DNA of 64,000 nt, taken from NCBI GenBank assembly GCA_045601425.1, contig JAZRZP010000034.1:80036-144035 (forward strand). Direction: 5' to 3'. The translations under genes and the position numbers were made by a program. Below are positions 9,838 through 18,649 of the stretch, one piece after another; position 1 is the stretch's first letter, and the number at the start of each line of letters is the position of its first letter. The notes under the pieces are model-generated. The model searched no databases. It was not told where the DNA came from and saw only the letters and a list, made by a program, of their open reading frames with translations. Source of the DNA: UBA1219 sp045601425. GTDB lineage: Bacteria; Bacteroidota; Bacteroidia; Bacteroidales; P3.

Positions 9838-10242
9838 TATGTGACAGAAAATGTCATATCAGCGGATTGCGTAGCCAACCGCCTTGAGAAAAAAGCGTTG
9901 GGAAAATGTCGAAGGTCGGCGTATGGAAAATTTTACCCTTTGCAGGAAGCGATATAGCACGTCGGAGTAAGGAGTACATACTTGCTGGTTCCTTGGCAGT
10001 CAGCCTGTAACCTTGAAATTTTCAGCAAGACCGAGGCATTTTCAGCTTTTTTGTCACAGCGGCGGTTTTCTTTTGCAGACTTTTCTTCAACTGCAGGAAG
10101 AAAAGTCGGAATGAAACAAAAAGAAGGTGTGCCACGAAATGGCAAACCTTTACAAGACATAAATCATAAAAAAATGCCTCAACTGCGGAAAATTGAAAAA
10201 TTTTTCGTATCTTTGCACGTTTTTTCAGAAATACAGAAAACC
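9838..10242. other. Gene-free stretch with hairpins, possibly a structured RNA
   Basis: I see no convincing gene in these 400 bases. They hold a perfect 11-bp stem (arms 10078-10088 and 10097-10107) and, at 10124-10150, a second copy of the hairpin found at 9808-9834 with one mismatch. The typA -7 element lies at 10208-10215. A frame on the minus strand at 9933-10160 has no family signature. It could be an untranslated leader, a small RNA or decayed sequence. Confidence 0.4.
10208..10215 (+). promoter_or_regulatory. -7 element of the typA promoter
   Basis: TATCTTTG fits TAnnTTTG, 27 bases before the typA ATG. The best -33 candidate is CTG at 10183-10185, 22 bases upstream, so that box is weak. 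Confidence 0.6.
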
Positions 10243-12066
10243 ATGCAAAATATTCGTAATGTAGCAATTATAGCGCACGTCGATCACGGAAAGACAACCT
10301 TAGTTGACCGTATGCTGCACCAGGCGAAACTTTTTCGCGACAATCAGGAAACCAACGACCTCATTCTCGACAACAACGACCTTGAACGTGAACGCGGCAT
10401 CACGATACTTTCCAAAAACGTATCCATACGCTACAAGGACTATAAGATAAACATCATCGACACTCCGGGGCACAGCGACTTCGGCGGTGAAGTGGAACGT
10501 GTGCTCAACATGGCCGACGGTGTGCTTCTCGTCGTGGACGCGTTCGAAGGACCCATGCCCCAGACACGTTTCGTGCTTCAGAAAGCCGTTGAACTCAACC
10601 TCAAACCCATTGTGGTCATAAACAAGGTGGATAAACCCAACTGCAACCCCGAACTCGCACAGGAAGCCGTTTTCGACCTCATGTTCAACCTTGGTGCAAG
10701 CGAAGACCAACTTGACTTTCCAACAGCCTACGGCTCTTCGAAACTCGGCTGGATGAGCGACGACTGGAACAACCCGACCGAAGATATTTCTTATCTCATG
10801 GATTTGATAATCAAGCATATACCTGCACCTAAGGTTTCCGAGGGAAACACCCAGCTTATGATTTCCTCACTCGATTATTCGTCGTATGTGGGACGTATTG
10901 CAGTGGGACGTCTGCAGCGCGGCACCCTTCAGGCCGATCAGGATGTCACTCTCGTGAAACGCGACGGTGAACGGGTACGCTCCAAAATCAAGGAACTTTA
11001 TGTCTTCGAAGGTCTGGCAAAGGAAAAAGTCAAGGAACCGGTCGAAGCTGGCGAGATATGTGCCGTTCTCGGTCTTGAGAATTTCGACATCGGAGACACT
11101 GTCTGCGATTTTGAAAATCCGGAACCCCTGAAACCCATCAAGGTCGATGAGCCGACAATGAGCATGCTCTTCACGATCAATACGTCGCCGCTTTTCGGCA
11201 AGGAGGGCAAATACGTCACTTCACGGCATATCCGCGACCGTTTGTACAAGGAACTCGAAAAAAACCTCGCACTGCGTGTCGAGGAAACCAATTCTCCCGA
11301 TTCACTCATCGTTTACGGACGAGGCATTCTGCATCTCTCCATACTCATTGAAACCATGAGGCGCGAGGGATACGAACTGCAGGTGGGACAGCCCAAAGTC
11401 ATCATAAAGGAAATAGACGGACAGAAATGCGAACCCGTCGAACAGCTTACAATCCTTGTTCCGGAAGAATTTTCAAGCAAGGTCATAAACATTGTCACCC
11501 AGCGAAAGGGCGATGTGGATTCCATAAACACCAAGGGCGACCGCGTGCAGCTCGATTTCACGATACCTTCGCGAGGAATAATCGGACTGAGCAACCAGCT
11601 ACTCACCATATCCAACGGTGAAGCCATCATCGCACACCGTTTCAAGGACTTCGAACCTTGGAAGGGCGAATTCGGCATGGTGAAAATGGGTGCGCTTATC
11701 GCAAAAGAACCCGGCGTGGCTACTGCATACAGTATCAGTAAGTTGCAGGATCGCGGACCATTCTTCATCGAACCCGGCGAAGAAGTATATACCGGTCAGG
11801 TAATAGGCGAAAGCCTTCGTCCCGGAAACGATATCGTCATCAACGTGGTTACGGCCAAAAACCTCACGAACATGCGTACCAAATCCGCCGATGACAAGTC
11901 CACTACGACACCTCCCATCAAGTTCTCTCTCGAAGAGGCAATGGAATACATACGCGAAGACGAATATCTGGAGATAACTCCTAAATCGCTGCGTATCCGC
12001 AAGATAATCCTTGACGAGATAGAACGCAAACGTGCACGTATTCACGAAAACGATGTAACGGAATAA
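10243..12066 (+). CDS. typA: Ribosome-associated translational GTPase TypA/BipA
   Basis: TypA is a GTPase related to EF-G that binds the ribosome and assists large-subunit assembly and growth under stress or cold. The 607-aa protein has the G1 motif AHVDHGKTT (residues 11-19), the switch II motif DTPGHSDFGGE, G4 NKVD and the following beta-barrel domain II, then EF-G-like domains III and V and the TypA-specific C-terminus. The length is normal. The frame is open upstream to 9982, but family proteins begin with MQNIRNVAIIAHVDHGKTT, and the promoter at 10208 would lie inside a longer reading, so ATG 10243 is chosen. A terminator follows at 12084. Confidence 0.97.
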   Translation: MQNIRNVAIIAHVDHGKTTLVDRMLHQAKLFRDNQETNDLILDNNDLERERGITILSKNVSIRYKDYKINIIDTPGHSDFGGEVERVLNMADGVLLVVDAFEGPMPQTRFVLQKAVELNLKPIVVINKVDKPNCNPELAQEAVFDLMFNLGASEDQLDFPTAYGSSKLGWMSDDWNNPTEDISYLMDLIIKHIPAPKVSEGNTQLMISSLDYSSYVGRIAVGRLQRGTLQADQDVTLVKRDGERVRSKIKELYVFEGLAKEKVKEPVEAGEICAVLGLENFDIGDTVCDFENPEPLKPIKVDEPTMSMLFTINTSPLFGKEGKYVTSRHIRDRLYKELEKNLALRVEETNSPDSLIVYGRGILHLSILIETMRREGYELQVGQPKVIIKEIDGQKCEPVEQLTILVPEEFSSKVINIVTQRKGDVDSINTKGDRVQLDFTIPSRGIIGLSNQLLTISNGEAIIAHRFKDFEPWKGEFGMVKMGALIAKEPGVATAYSISKLQDRGPFFIEPGEEVYTGQVIGESLRPGNDIVINVVTAKNLTNMRTKSADDKSTTTPPIKFSLEEAMEYIREDEYLEITPKSLRIRKIILDEIERKRARIHENDVTE

Positions 12067-12083
12067 ATTCCACCGCGATATTT

Positions 12084-12118
12084 CAAAGGCTGCAGTCGTA
12101 GGATTGCAGCTTTTTTTT
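12084..12118 (+). terminator. Terminator after typA
   Basis: Inverted repeat with GCTGCA and TGCAGC arms plus flanking A/T pairs, followed by a run of eight T. Confidence 0.8.
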
Positions 12119-12161
12119 GGACAATCAACCGGACATTGTGTAAAAAAAATGCGGACAGTGC

Positions 12162-12191
12162 CTGTTTTTCTAAATTAAAACCGTACCTTTG
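12162..12191 (+). promoter_or_regulatory. Promoter of murF
   Basis: CTG (12162-12164), 19 bases, then TACCTTTG (12184-12191). The -7 box fits the Bacteroidota consensus; the -33 box differs from TTG by one base. Confidence 0.6.
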
Positions 12192-12245
12192 CAGAAAATA
12201 TCTTTTGTAAAAAAAAACATAAAAAACAGAAAACAAGCTTTTTAC

Positions 12246-13532
12246 GTGAAAATAGAGGAACTTTACGAAAAATTTCTGCAAAGCAGCAGTTTCACCACCG
12301 ACAGCCGTAAGGCAGGGCAGGGGACAATGTTCTTCGCCCTCAAAGGTGAAAAATTTGACGGTAATACCTTTGTCAATGAAGTGTTGTCAAGAGGTGCCTC
12401 GTATTGCGTCATCGACAATCCGGATTACAGAATCGACGACCGCTGTCTGTTCACCGACGATACTCTGAAAACCATGCAGCAGCTTGCGGTACATCATCGC
12501 CGCCAGTTCGACATACCTATAATAGAAATAACGGGAACCAACGGCAAGACAACCACAAAGGAACTCCTTTACGCCGTGCTGTCGCAGAAATACCGCACAC
12601 ATGCCACACAGGGCAATTTCAACAACCATATCGGAGTGCCTCTCACTCTGCTCGCAATGCCGAAGGATACAGAGATGGCAATCGTCGAAACAGGTGCCAA
12701 CCACCCGGGCGAAATCGATTTTCTCGCCAACATGGCACAACCGACTTTCGGACTCGTTACCAACGTCGGTAAGGCACATCTGGAAGGTTTCGGCTCATTC
12801 GAAGGTGTGGTGAATACAAAAACGGAACTTTACCGCTATATAGCGAAAAACGGAGGTACGCTTTTCGTAAATGCCGACAACGATATACTCATGCGTTACT
12901 CCGAAACGCAGAAACGTATCACCTACGGGAAGTCGGCCGATGTCAAAGGCCGACTGCTCGATTCCAACCCGTATATGAAATTTTCGTTTGAAACGGGAAA
13001 TGAAACATATACTGTCCAGACCCAATTGCTCGGCGACTATAATTTCGACAACGCCATGGCCGCAGTGTGTGCGGGACTCCATTTCGGCGTGTCTCCCCAG
13101 CAGGTGAAATCGGCTGTCGAGAATTATGTCCCCACCAACAACCGTTCGCAGTTCAAGCAGACCGAAAGAAACCGGCTCTACCTCGACTGCTACAATGCCA
13201 ACCCCTCGAGCATGACTGCGGCAGTACAGAATTTCGGAAATCAGAAGACTGAAAACAAAGTGGTTATGTTGGGCGGCATGAAGGAACTCGGCACAGGTTC
13301 AATGGCGGAACACCAGAATGTAGTGAAACTTGTCGAAAGTTTCCGCTTCCTCAAAAAAGTCTTTGTTGGAGAAGAATTTTCCTTTGTGAAAGGCATGGAT
13401 GCCGAAACTCTGTGGTTCGCCACCTCGTCCGAAGCAAGGGATTATTTTGCATCCGACAGGCTTTGCGGCTGCACAATCCTCGTGAAAGGTTCAAACAGCA
13501 CGAAAATGTGGATTTTGGAAGAAGTTTTGTAG
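12246..13532 (+). CDS. murF: UDP-N-acetylmuramoyl-tripeptide--D-alanyl-D-alanine ligase MurF
   Basis: MurF adds D-Ala-D-Ala to the UDP-MurNAc tripeptide, the last cytoplasmic step of the peptidoglycan precursor before the membrane. The 428-aa protein shows the N-terminal DSR motif (FTTDSRKAGQGTMFFALKG), the ATP-binding loop EITGTNGKTTTKE, a central segment ETGANHPGEI and a C-terminal ligase domain with LDCYNANPSSM. I choose GTG 12246 because family proteins begin near KIEELYEKFL. The only upstream ATG in frame (12189) lies inside the -7 promoter element, so it could not be translated from this promoter. The next gene starts 31 bases later and is probably co-transcribed. Confidence 0.93.
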   Translation: MKIEELYEKFLQSSSFTTDSRKAGQGTMFFALKGEKFDGNTFVNEVLSRGASYCVIDNPDYRIDDRCLFTDDTLKTMQQLAVHHRRQFDIPIIEITGTNGKTTTKELLYAVLSQKYRTHATQGNFNNHIGVPLTLLAMPKDTEMAIVETGANHPGEIDFLANMAQPTFGLVTNVGKAHLEGFGSFEGVVNTKTELYRYIAKNGGTLFVNADNDILMRYSETQKRITYGKSADVKGRLLDSNPYMKFSFETGNETYTVQTQLLGDYNFDNAMAAVCAGLHFGVSPQQVKSAVENYVPTNNRSQFKQTERNRLYLDCYNANPSSMTAAVQNFGNQKTENKVVMLGGMKELGTGSMAEHQNVVKLVESFRFLKKVFVGEEFSFVKGMDAETLWFATSSEARDYFASDRLCGCTILVKGSNSTKMWILEEVL

Positions 13533-13563
13533 TTTATTTCAAATACAAGAAAGAAAAACATAT

Positions 13564-14637
13564 ATGACACCCAGAGAACAAGGCTTTTATTTCCCTGCCG
13601 AATGGGAAAGACACGAAGCAACATGGCTCAGCTATCCGCACAACGAAGATTCGTGGCCCGGAAAGATTGAAACCATTTTCCCCGCTTACCATTTGTTTGT
13701 CAAGACTTTGGCCGAAGAGGAAAGTGTACACATCAATGTGCTCGACACCGTTATGGAACAGCATGTACTTGCAGAACTGGAATCCATCGGTGCGAAAATG
13801 CAGAATGTCGAGACCCACATTTTTCCGACCAACGATGCATGGTGCCGCGACCACGGTCCCGCTTTTTTGCTCAACCGCAACGACCCGGCAAAAAAAGCCA
13901 TCGTCAACTGGAACCATAACGCATGGGGCGGAAAATACCCTTATGAACTCGATACCGAAATACCGCGCCACATAGCGGAATTCCTCAGACTTCAGATGTT
14001 TGAGCCCGGCATTGTAATGGAAGGCGGCTCGGTTGATTTCAACGGCTGCGGCGATCTGCTCACCACGTCGTCTTGCCTGCTCAACCCCAACCGCAATCCT
14101 CATCTCAACCAAGCTCAGATAGAAACCTTCCTCCGCGATTATTACGGAGTTGAAAACATAATATGGCTCGGCGACGGCATTGAAGGCGACGATACCGACG
14201 GACACGTCGACGACCTGTCGCGTTTCTGCAATGCCGACACCATAATAACGGTGGTGGAAACCGACAAAACCGACGAAAACTACAGACCTCTGCAGGATAA
14301 TCTGAAAACACTGAACAAAATCCGTCTCGCCTCCGGCAAGCAGCCGACCGTGGTTGAACTGCCAATGCCGGCTCCGGTAATATGGGAAGACCAGCGCCTG
14401 CCAGCCTCGTATTCCAATTTCTATATAGCTAACAATTTGGTAATCATGCCGATGTACAAATGTTCTGCCGATGACAAGGCTTTCTATATTCTGGAGGAAT
14501 GTTTCAAGAACCGGAAGGTCGTCGCCATCGACAGTACCGATATCATTTGGGGGCTCGGAAGTTTCCACTGCCTGAGTCAGCAGGAACCCGCAACGGCAGA
14601 AGCAGAATCCGACCGCAGGAGGTATCCGGAAAACTGA
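13564..14637 (+). CDS. aguA: Agmatine deiminase / peptidyl-arginine deiminase-like protein
   Basis: Members hydrolyse the guanidino group of agmatine, giving N-carbamoylputrescine and ammonia on the way to putrescine. The 357-aa protein has the expected length and family signatures: PAEWERHEATWLSYP at the start, WCRDHGPAF, a GDDTDGHVDDLSRF block with the catalytic histidine, and GLGSFHCLSQQEP near the C-terminus carrying the catalytic cysteine. Substrate choice between agmatine and other guanidino compounds cannot be settled from sequence alone. No carbamoylputrescine amidase gene is in the window. It follows murF by 31 bases without a visible terminator. The C-terminus ends in a charged tail. 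Confidence 0.88.
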   Translation: MTPREQGFYFPAEWERHEATWLSYPHNEDSWPGKIETIFPAYHLFVKTLAEEESVHINVLDTVMEQHVLAELESIGAKMQNVETHIFPTNDAWCRDHGPAFLLNRNDPAKKAIVNWNHNAWGGKYPYELDTEIPRHIAEFLRLQMFEPGIVMEGGSVDFNGCGDLLTTSSCLLNPNRNPHLNQAQIETFLRDYYGVENIIWLGDGIEGDDTDGHVDDLSRFCNADTIITVVETDKTDENYRPLQDNLKTLNKIRLASGKQPTVVELPMPAPVIWEDQRLPASYSNFYIANNLVIMPMYKCSADDKAFYILEECFKNRKVVAIDSTDIIWGLGSFHCLSQQEPATAEAESDRRRYPEN

Positions 14638-14736
14638 AACGACTTGTGACCGCAGACTTTGGTCATATTTCGTAACAATAAAAAACAGAATCTTACGTTA
14701 ATGTCAGTCATTTTTTTGAGAATAAAAGCATAAAAT

Positions 14737-15876
14737 ATGAGCGAATCCGTTAATTTCGAACAAATCAGGTCGTATAATTCGGGCGAAGTGGCACTGGCCG
14801 TCGAACGCATGGCAAACCACGACTGGCTCCCGATGCTGGTGAAGCTTTTCGCACCGGAATACGACGTGAACGAATACAGGGAAAGATTTCGTCAGTTGAA
14901 GACGACAGAAGAATTTCAGGATCAGGTGGTTATGCCGGTAATAGACAGAATAATACACGATACCATGTCGTCGTTCTCCTACAAGGGAGGCGGCATTGAT
15001 GGAAAAACTCCGCATATACTGATTTCCAACCACCGCGACATTGTTCTCGACTCGGCTATCCTGAACATCATGTTTCTGAAAAACGGTATCGACAGCTCTG
15101 AAATAATTTTCGGCGACAACCTCCTTAAAAGCGATTTTATAGTCGATTTCTGCAAAGTGAACAAGATGTCGCCCATACTCCGAGGAGGCAACATACGCGA
15201 TTTCTACCGCAATACACTCGAAGTATCGGCGTATATGCGCCACGTGGTTACCGAACGCAAACACTCCATTTGGATTGCCCAGCGAAACGGACGTACCAAG
15301 GACGGCAACGACAAAACGGAAATAGGTGTCCTGAAAATGTTCTCACTCAGCACCGACAAACCCTTCGTCGAAGCTATGGACGAACTGAAAATCAACCCCA
15401 TAAGCGTCTCTTACGAATACGACCCTTGCGATTTCATGAAAGCCTCGGAACTTCATATCTCCACGTATCAGAAATACATAAAATCGAAGCATGAAGACCT
15501 TAACAGCATAATGAAAGGCTTCCTGCAGTACAAGGGCGACGTGCAGTTTTCCGTGGCCGAACCTATTACACTCGACGAACTCAAATACTGCAACACTTTC
15601 GATAAAAACGACAAATTCGTACGCCTTGCAGAAATCATCGACGAACGCGTATACAGCAATTACAAACTCTTCAAGACAAATTATATAGCACACGATATGC
15701 TGCAGGACAAGACCCGTTTCGCCGACCGCTACACGCCCGAAGACAAGGAAAAATTCGAGGAATACATGAACAGGGGGCTGGAAAAACTCGGAATATTGCC
15801 GAATGAGGATTTCGTCAGGATTTTTCTGAAAATTTATGCGGCTCCTGTCGATAACTGCCTCAAGTATCAGAAATAA
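14737..15876 (+). CDS. PlsC/PlsB-like glycerophospholipid acyltransferase family protein
   Basis: The 379-aa protein has an acyltransferase core: LISNHRDIVLDSAILN supplies the catalytic histidine and nearby aspartates, RGGNIRDFYR matches the region that follows in glycerolipid acyltransferases, and SIWIAQRNGRTKDGND corresponds to the block that binds the phosphate of glycerol-phosphate. These suggest transfer of an acyl chain to a lysophospholipid or glycerol-phosphate at the inner membrane. The spacing of H to D in the first motif (two and six residues) differs from the classic HX4D, so it belongs to a divergent branch. No transmembrane segment is obvious. It has a 99-base upstream gap and its own terminator at 15886. 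Confidence 0.75.
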   Translation: MSESVNFEQIRSYNSGEVALAVERMANHDWLPMLVKLFAPEYDVNEYRERFRQLKTTEEFQDQVVMPVIDRIIHDTMSSFSYKGGGIDGKTPHILISNHRDIVLDSAILNIMFLKNGIDSSEIIFGDNLLKSDFIVDFCKVNKMSPILRGGNIRDFYRNTLEVSAYMRHVVTERKHSIWIAQRNGRTKDGNDKTEIGVLKMFSLSTDKPFVEAMDELKINPISVSYEYDPCDFMKASELHISTYQKYIKSKHEDLNSIMKGFLQYKGDVQFSVAEPITLDELKYCNTFDKNDKFVRLAEIIDERVYSNYKLFKTNYIAHDMLQDKTRFADRYTPEDKEKFEEYMNRGLEKLGILPNEDFVRIFLKIYAAPVDNCLKYQK

Positions 15877-15885
15877 AGAAATTAT

Positions 15886-15912
15886 AAATCTCTCATAATG
15901 AGGGATTTTTTT
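15886..15912 (+). terminator. Terminator after the acyltransferase gene
   Basis: A 10-bp stem AAATCTCTCA / TGAGGGATTT with loop TAA, followed by a run of T. Confidence 0.85.
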
Positions 15913-15981
15913 ATTTATATGCATAAATTTTCCGGCAGACAGTAATTTTTCAGAAAAAACGTTCCAAATATGAAAAATCTG

Positions 15982-16012
15982 TTGGAAAAGCCAATTTTTT
16001 TTCGTATCTTTG
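15982..16012 (+). promoter_or_regulatory. Promoter of gyrA
   Basis: TTG (15982-15984), 20 bases, then TATCTTTG (16005-16012), a full match to the Bacteroidota pattern. It leaves a leader of about 60 bases before the ATG. Confidence 0.75.
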
Positions 16013-16080
16013 TAACTCATTCGAAAAATTGAATATAGTTATAAATACTTGAAAAACAGAGGAATAAACAAGAAAAATAG

Positions 16081-18615
16081 ATGGAAGCAGAAAACGAAAA
16101 AATAATAAAAGTTGACATCGAATCACAGATGAAGTCCGCATATATAGACTATGCGATGTCGGTGATAGTGTCCAGAGCTTTGCCAGACGTGCGCGACGGT
16201 TTCAAACCCGTACACCGCCGCATCCTCTTCGCAATGAATGAGATGGGCATACGCTCCAATACACCCACCAAGAAATCAGCCAGAATTGTCGGCGAAGTGC
16301 TCGGCAAGTACCATCCTCACGGCGACAGCTCCGTGTACGATGCCATGGTGCGTCTGGCTCAGCCGTGGTCAATGCGCTACACTCTGGTCGACGGTCAGGG
16401 TAACTTCGGCTCCATCGATGGCGACGGTCCTGCCGCAATGCGTTACACCGAAGCCCGTCTGGAAAAAATATCCGATGAAATACTGGCCGATATCGACAAG
16501 GACACCGTCGATTTCCAGAACAACTTCGACGATTCGCTGAAAGAACCCGTTGTCCTGCCCACCAAAATACCCAACCTTCTGGTAAACGGCGCTGCCGGTA
16601 TAGCCGTCGGTATGGCCACCAACATGGCCCCGCACAACCTTTCCGAAGTCATCGACGGAGTCATTGCCTATATAGACAACAACGAAATCACGATTGACGA
16701 AATGGCTCAGTACATCAAGGCTCCGGACTTTCCGGGAGGAGGCGTTATTTACGGATACGACGGCGTTCGCGAAGCTTTCGAGACAGGCAGAGGACGCGTG
16801 GTACTGCGTGCCGAAACCTCAATCGAAACCGACCATAAAGGCCGCACAGTCATAGTGGCACACACCATACCTTATCAGGTGAACAAGGCCGAGATGATAA
16901 AGCGTCAGGCCGAACTCGTGAAAGAAGGCAGAATAGACGGCATTACCAATATCCGTGACGAATCCGACAAGAGCGGAATACGCGTGGTTTATGAACTCCG
17001 TCACGACGCCGTTGCAAAAGTTATCCTCAACAAGCTTTACCAGTATTCCGAACTCCAGAGCTCGTTCAGCGTAAACAACATCGCACTTGTGAACGGACGG
17101 CCTAAACTCCTGAACTTAAAGGATCTTATAGCTCACTTCGTGGATCACAGAATCGATGTGGTGACCCGCCGTACCAAATACGAACTGGCCAAGGCCGAGG
17201 AAAGGGCACATATCGTACAGGGTTTGCTGAAGGCTCTCGACATTATTGACGAGGTCATAGCCGTCATACGTGCATCGAAAACCGTTGAAGAGGCACGCAA
17301 TGTGCTGATGGAAAAATTCGGCTTTACCGAAATTCAGGCACGCTACATCGTTGAAATGCGTCTCCGTCAGCTTACCGGCATGGAACGTGAAAAACTTCAG
17401 GAGGAATATAATGACCTGATGACCTTCATCGCACGCTGCAAGGAAATACTCGGTGACCACACCATACTGATGGGCGTCATAAAGGACGAACTCCGCGAAG
17501 TTCGCGAAAAATACGGCGACGAACGCAAAACGAGAATCGAATACAACTCTGTCAACTTCAAGATAGAAGACACCATACCCGACAGCGACGTGGTTATCAC
17601 GATATCGCACCTCGGTTACATAAAACGGACATTGCTCACCGAATACCGTACGCAGCACCGCGGCGGAGTAGGAGCCAAAGGAAGTTCGGTACGCAACGAA
17701 GATTTCGTGGAACACATCTTCACTGCCACCAACCACAACTACATACTGCTTTTCACTGAAAAAGGCAGGTGCTATTGGTTGAGAGCTTTCGAAATACCCG
17801 AAGGCGGAAAAGACTCGAAGGGCAGACCAATCCAAAATCTCCTCTTCATTGAACCCGACGACAAAATCAAGGCTTACATCAATGTCAAGAACCTTTCGGA
17901 TGACGAATATCTGCAGAACAATTATGTGATGCTCTGCACCAAGAACGGAATCATCAAGAAAACCACCCTCGAAGCCTATTCGCGTCCGCGTCAGAAAGGT
18001 ATCATCGCTACAATCATCCGCGAGGGCGACGAACTTCTGGAAGCAAAACTCACTTCAGGAAACAGCGAAGTCATACTTGGTACAAAAGCCGGAAAGGCAG
18101 TCCGTTTCAACGAAAGCACCGTGCGTCCCATGGGTCGCGGAGCTGCCGGAGTCAAGGGCATAACGCTTGAAGGCGAAAACAACGAAGTAATCGGAATGCT
18201 CTGCGTGGAAAACGATACCGATAACATACTCGTGGTTTCTGAAAACGGCTACGGAAAACGTTCCGAACTTGCCGAATACCGTATCACAAACCGTGGAACC
18301 AAGGGCGTAAAAACACTCAACGTAACAGAAAAGACAGGCGAATTGGTGGCAATAACCAACGTTACCGATGACAATGACCTGATGATTATAAACAAATCGG
18401 GTGTGCTGATAAGGATGAAGGTATCCAATCTTCGAGTTCTCGGCCGTGCAACGCAAGGTGTCAAACTCATCGACCTCAGGAAGAACGACCGTATCGCTTC
18501 CATTACGAAAGTGGATGCCGAAGAAGAACCTGATGAAAATGTCGAAAATACGGAAATGACGGAAAATCAGACCGATCCGGAACAACCAGTTGAAAAACAG
18601 GAAGATAACCAGTAA
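16081..18615 (+). CDS. gyrA: DNA gyrase subunit A
   Basis: GyrA carries the breakage-reunion activity that, with GyrB, introduces negative supercoils. The 844-aa protein aligns in numbering with Escherichia coli at the active site: RY with the catalytic Tyr122 in AAMRYTEARL. In the quinolone region GKYHPHGDSSVYDAM, residues 83 and 87 are Ser and Asp, the drug-sensitive types. The C-terminal domain has the GyrA box as QHRGGVGAKG, followed by the beta-pinwheel repeats, and ends in an acidic tail (VENTEMTENQTDPEQPVEK). A full promoter lies upstream. The TPR gene starts 35 bases later and is likely in the same operon. Confidence 0.98.
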   Translation: MEAENEKIIKVDIESQMKSAYIDYAMSVIVSRALPDVRDGFKPVHRRILFAMNEMGIRSNTPTKKSARIVGEVLGKYHPHGDSSVYDAMVRLAQPWSMRYTLVDGQGNFGSIDGDGPAAMRYTEARLEKISDEILADIDKDTVDFQNNFDDSLKEPVVLPTKIPNLLVNGAAGIAVGMATNMAPHNLSEVIDGVIAYIDNNEITIDEMAQYIKAPDFPGGGVIYGYDGVREAFETGRGRVVLRAETSIETDHKGRTVIVAHTIPYQVNKAEMIKRQAELVKEGRIDGITNIRDESDKSGIRVVYELRHDAVAKVILNKLYQYSELQSSFSVNNIALVNGRPKLLNLKDLIAHFVDHRIDVVTRRTKYELAKAEERAHIVQGLLKALDIIDEVIAVIRASKTVEEARNVLMEKFGFTEIQARYIVEMRLRQLTGMEREKLQEEYNDLMTFIARCKEILGDHTILMGVIKDELREVREKYGDERKTRIEYNSVNFKIEDTIPDSDVVITISHLGYIKRTLLTEYRTQHRGGVGAKGSSVRNEDFVEHIFTATNHNYILLFTEKGRCYWLRAFEIPEGGKDSKGRPIQNLLFIEPDDKIKAYINVKNLSDDEYLQNNYVMLCTKNGIIKKTTLEAYSRPRQKGIIATIIREGDELLEAKLTSGNSEVILGTKAGKAVRFNESTVRPMGRGAAGVKGITLEGENNEVIGMLCVENDTDNILVVSENGYGKRSELAEYRITNRGTKGVKTLNVTEKTGELVAITNVTDDNDLMIINKSGVLIRMKVSNLRVLGRATQGVKLIDLRKNDRIASITKVDAEEEPDENVENTEMTENQTDPEQPVEKQEDNQ

Positions 18616-18649
18616 GAAAATAAAGTAGAAATTCTAAACATTTTAAACA

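Noticed and set aside
9933..10160. 75-codon minus-strand frame in the 9.9 kb gap
   Set aside because: It overlaps the hairpins, has no signal peptide or domain and no promoter; composition looks non-coding.
16318..16360. Quinolone resistance mutations in gyrA
   Set aside because: Residues 83 and 87 are Ser and Asp, the sensitive forms.
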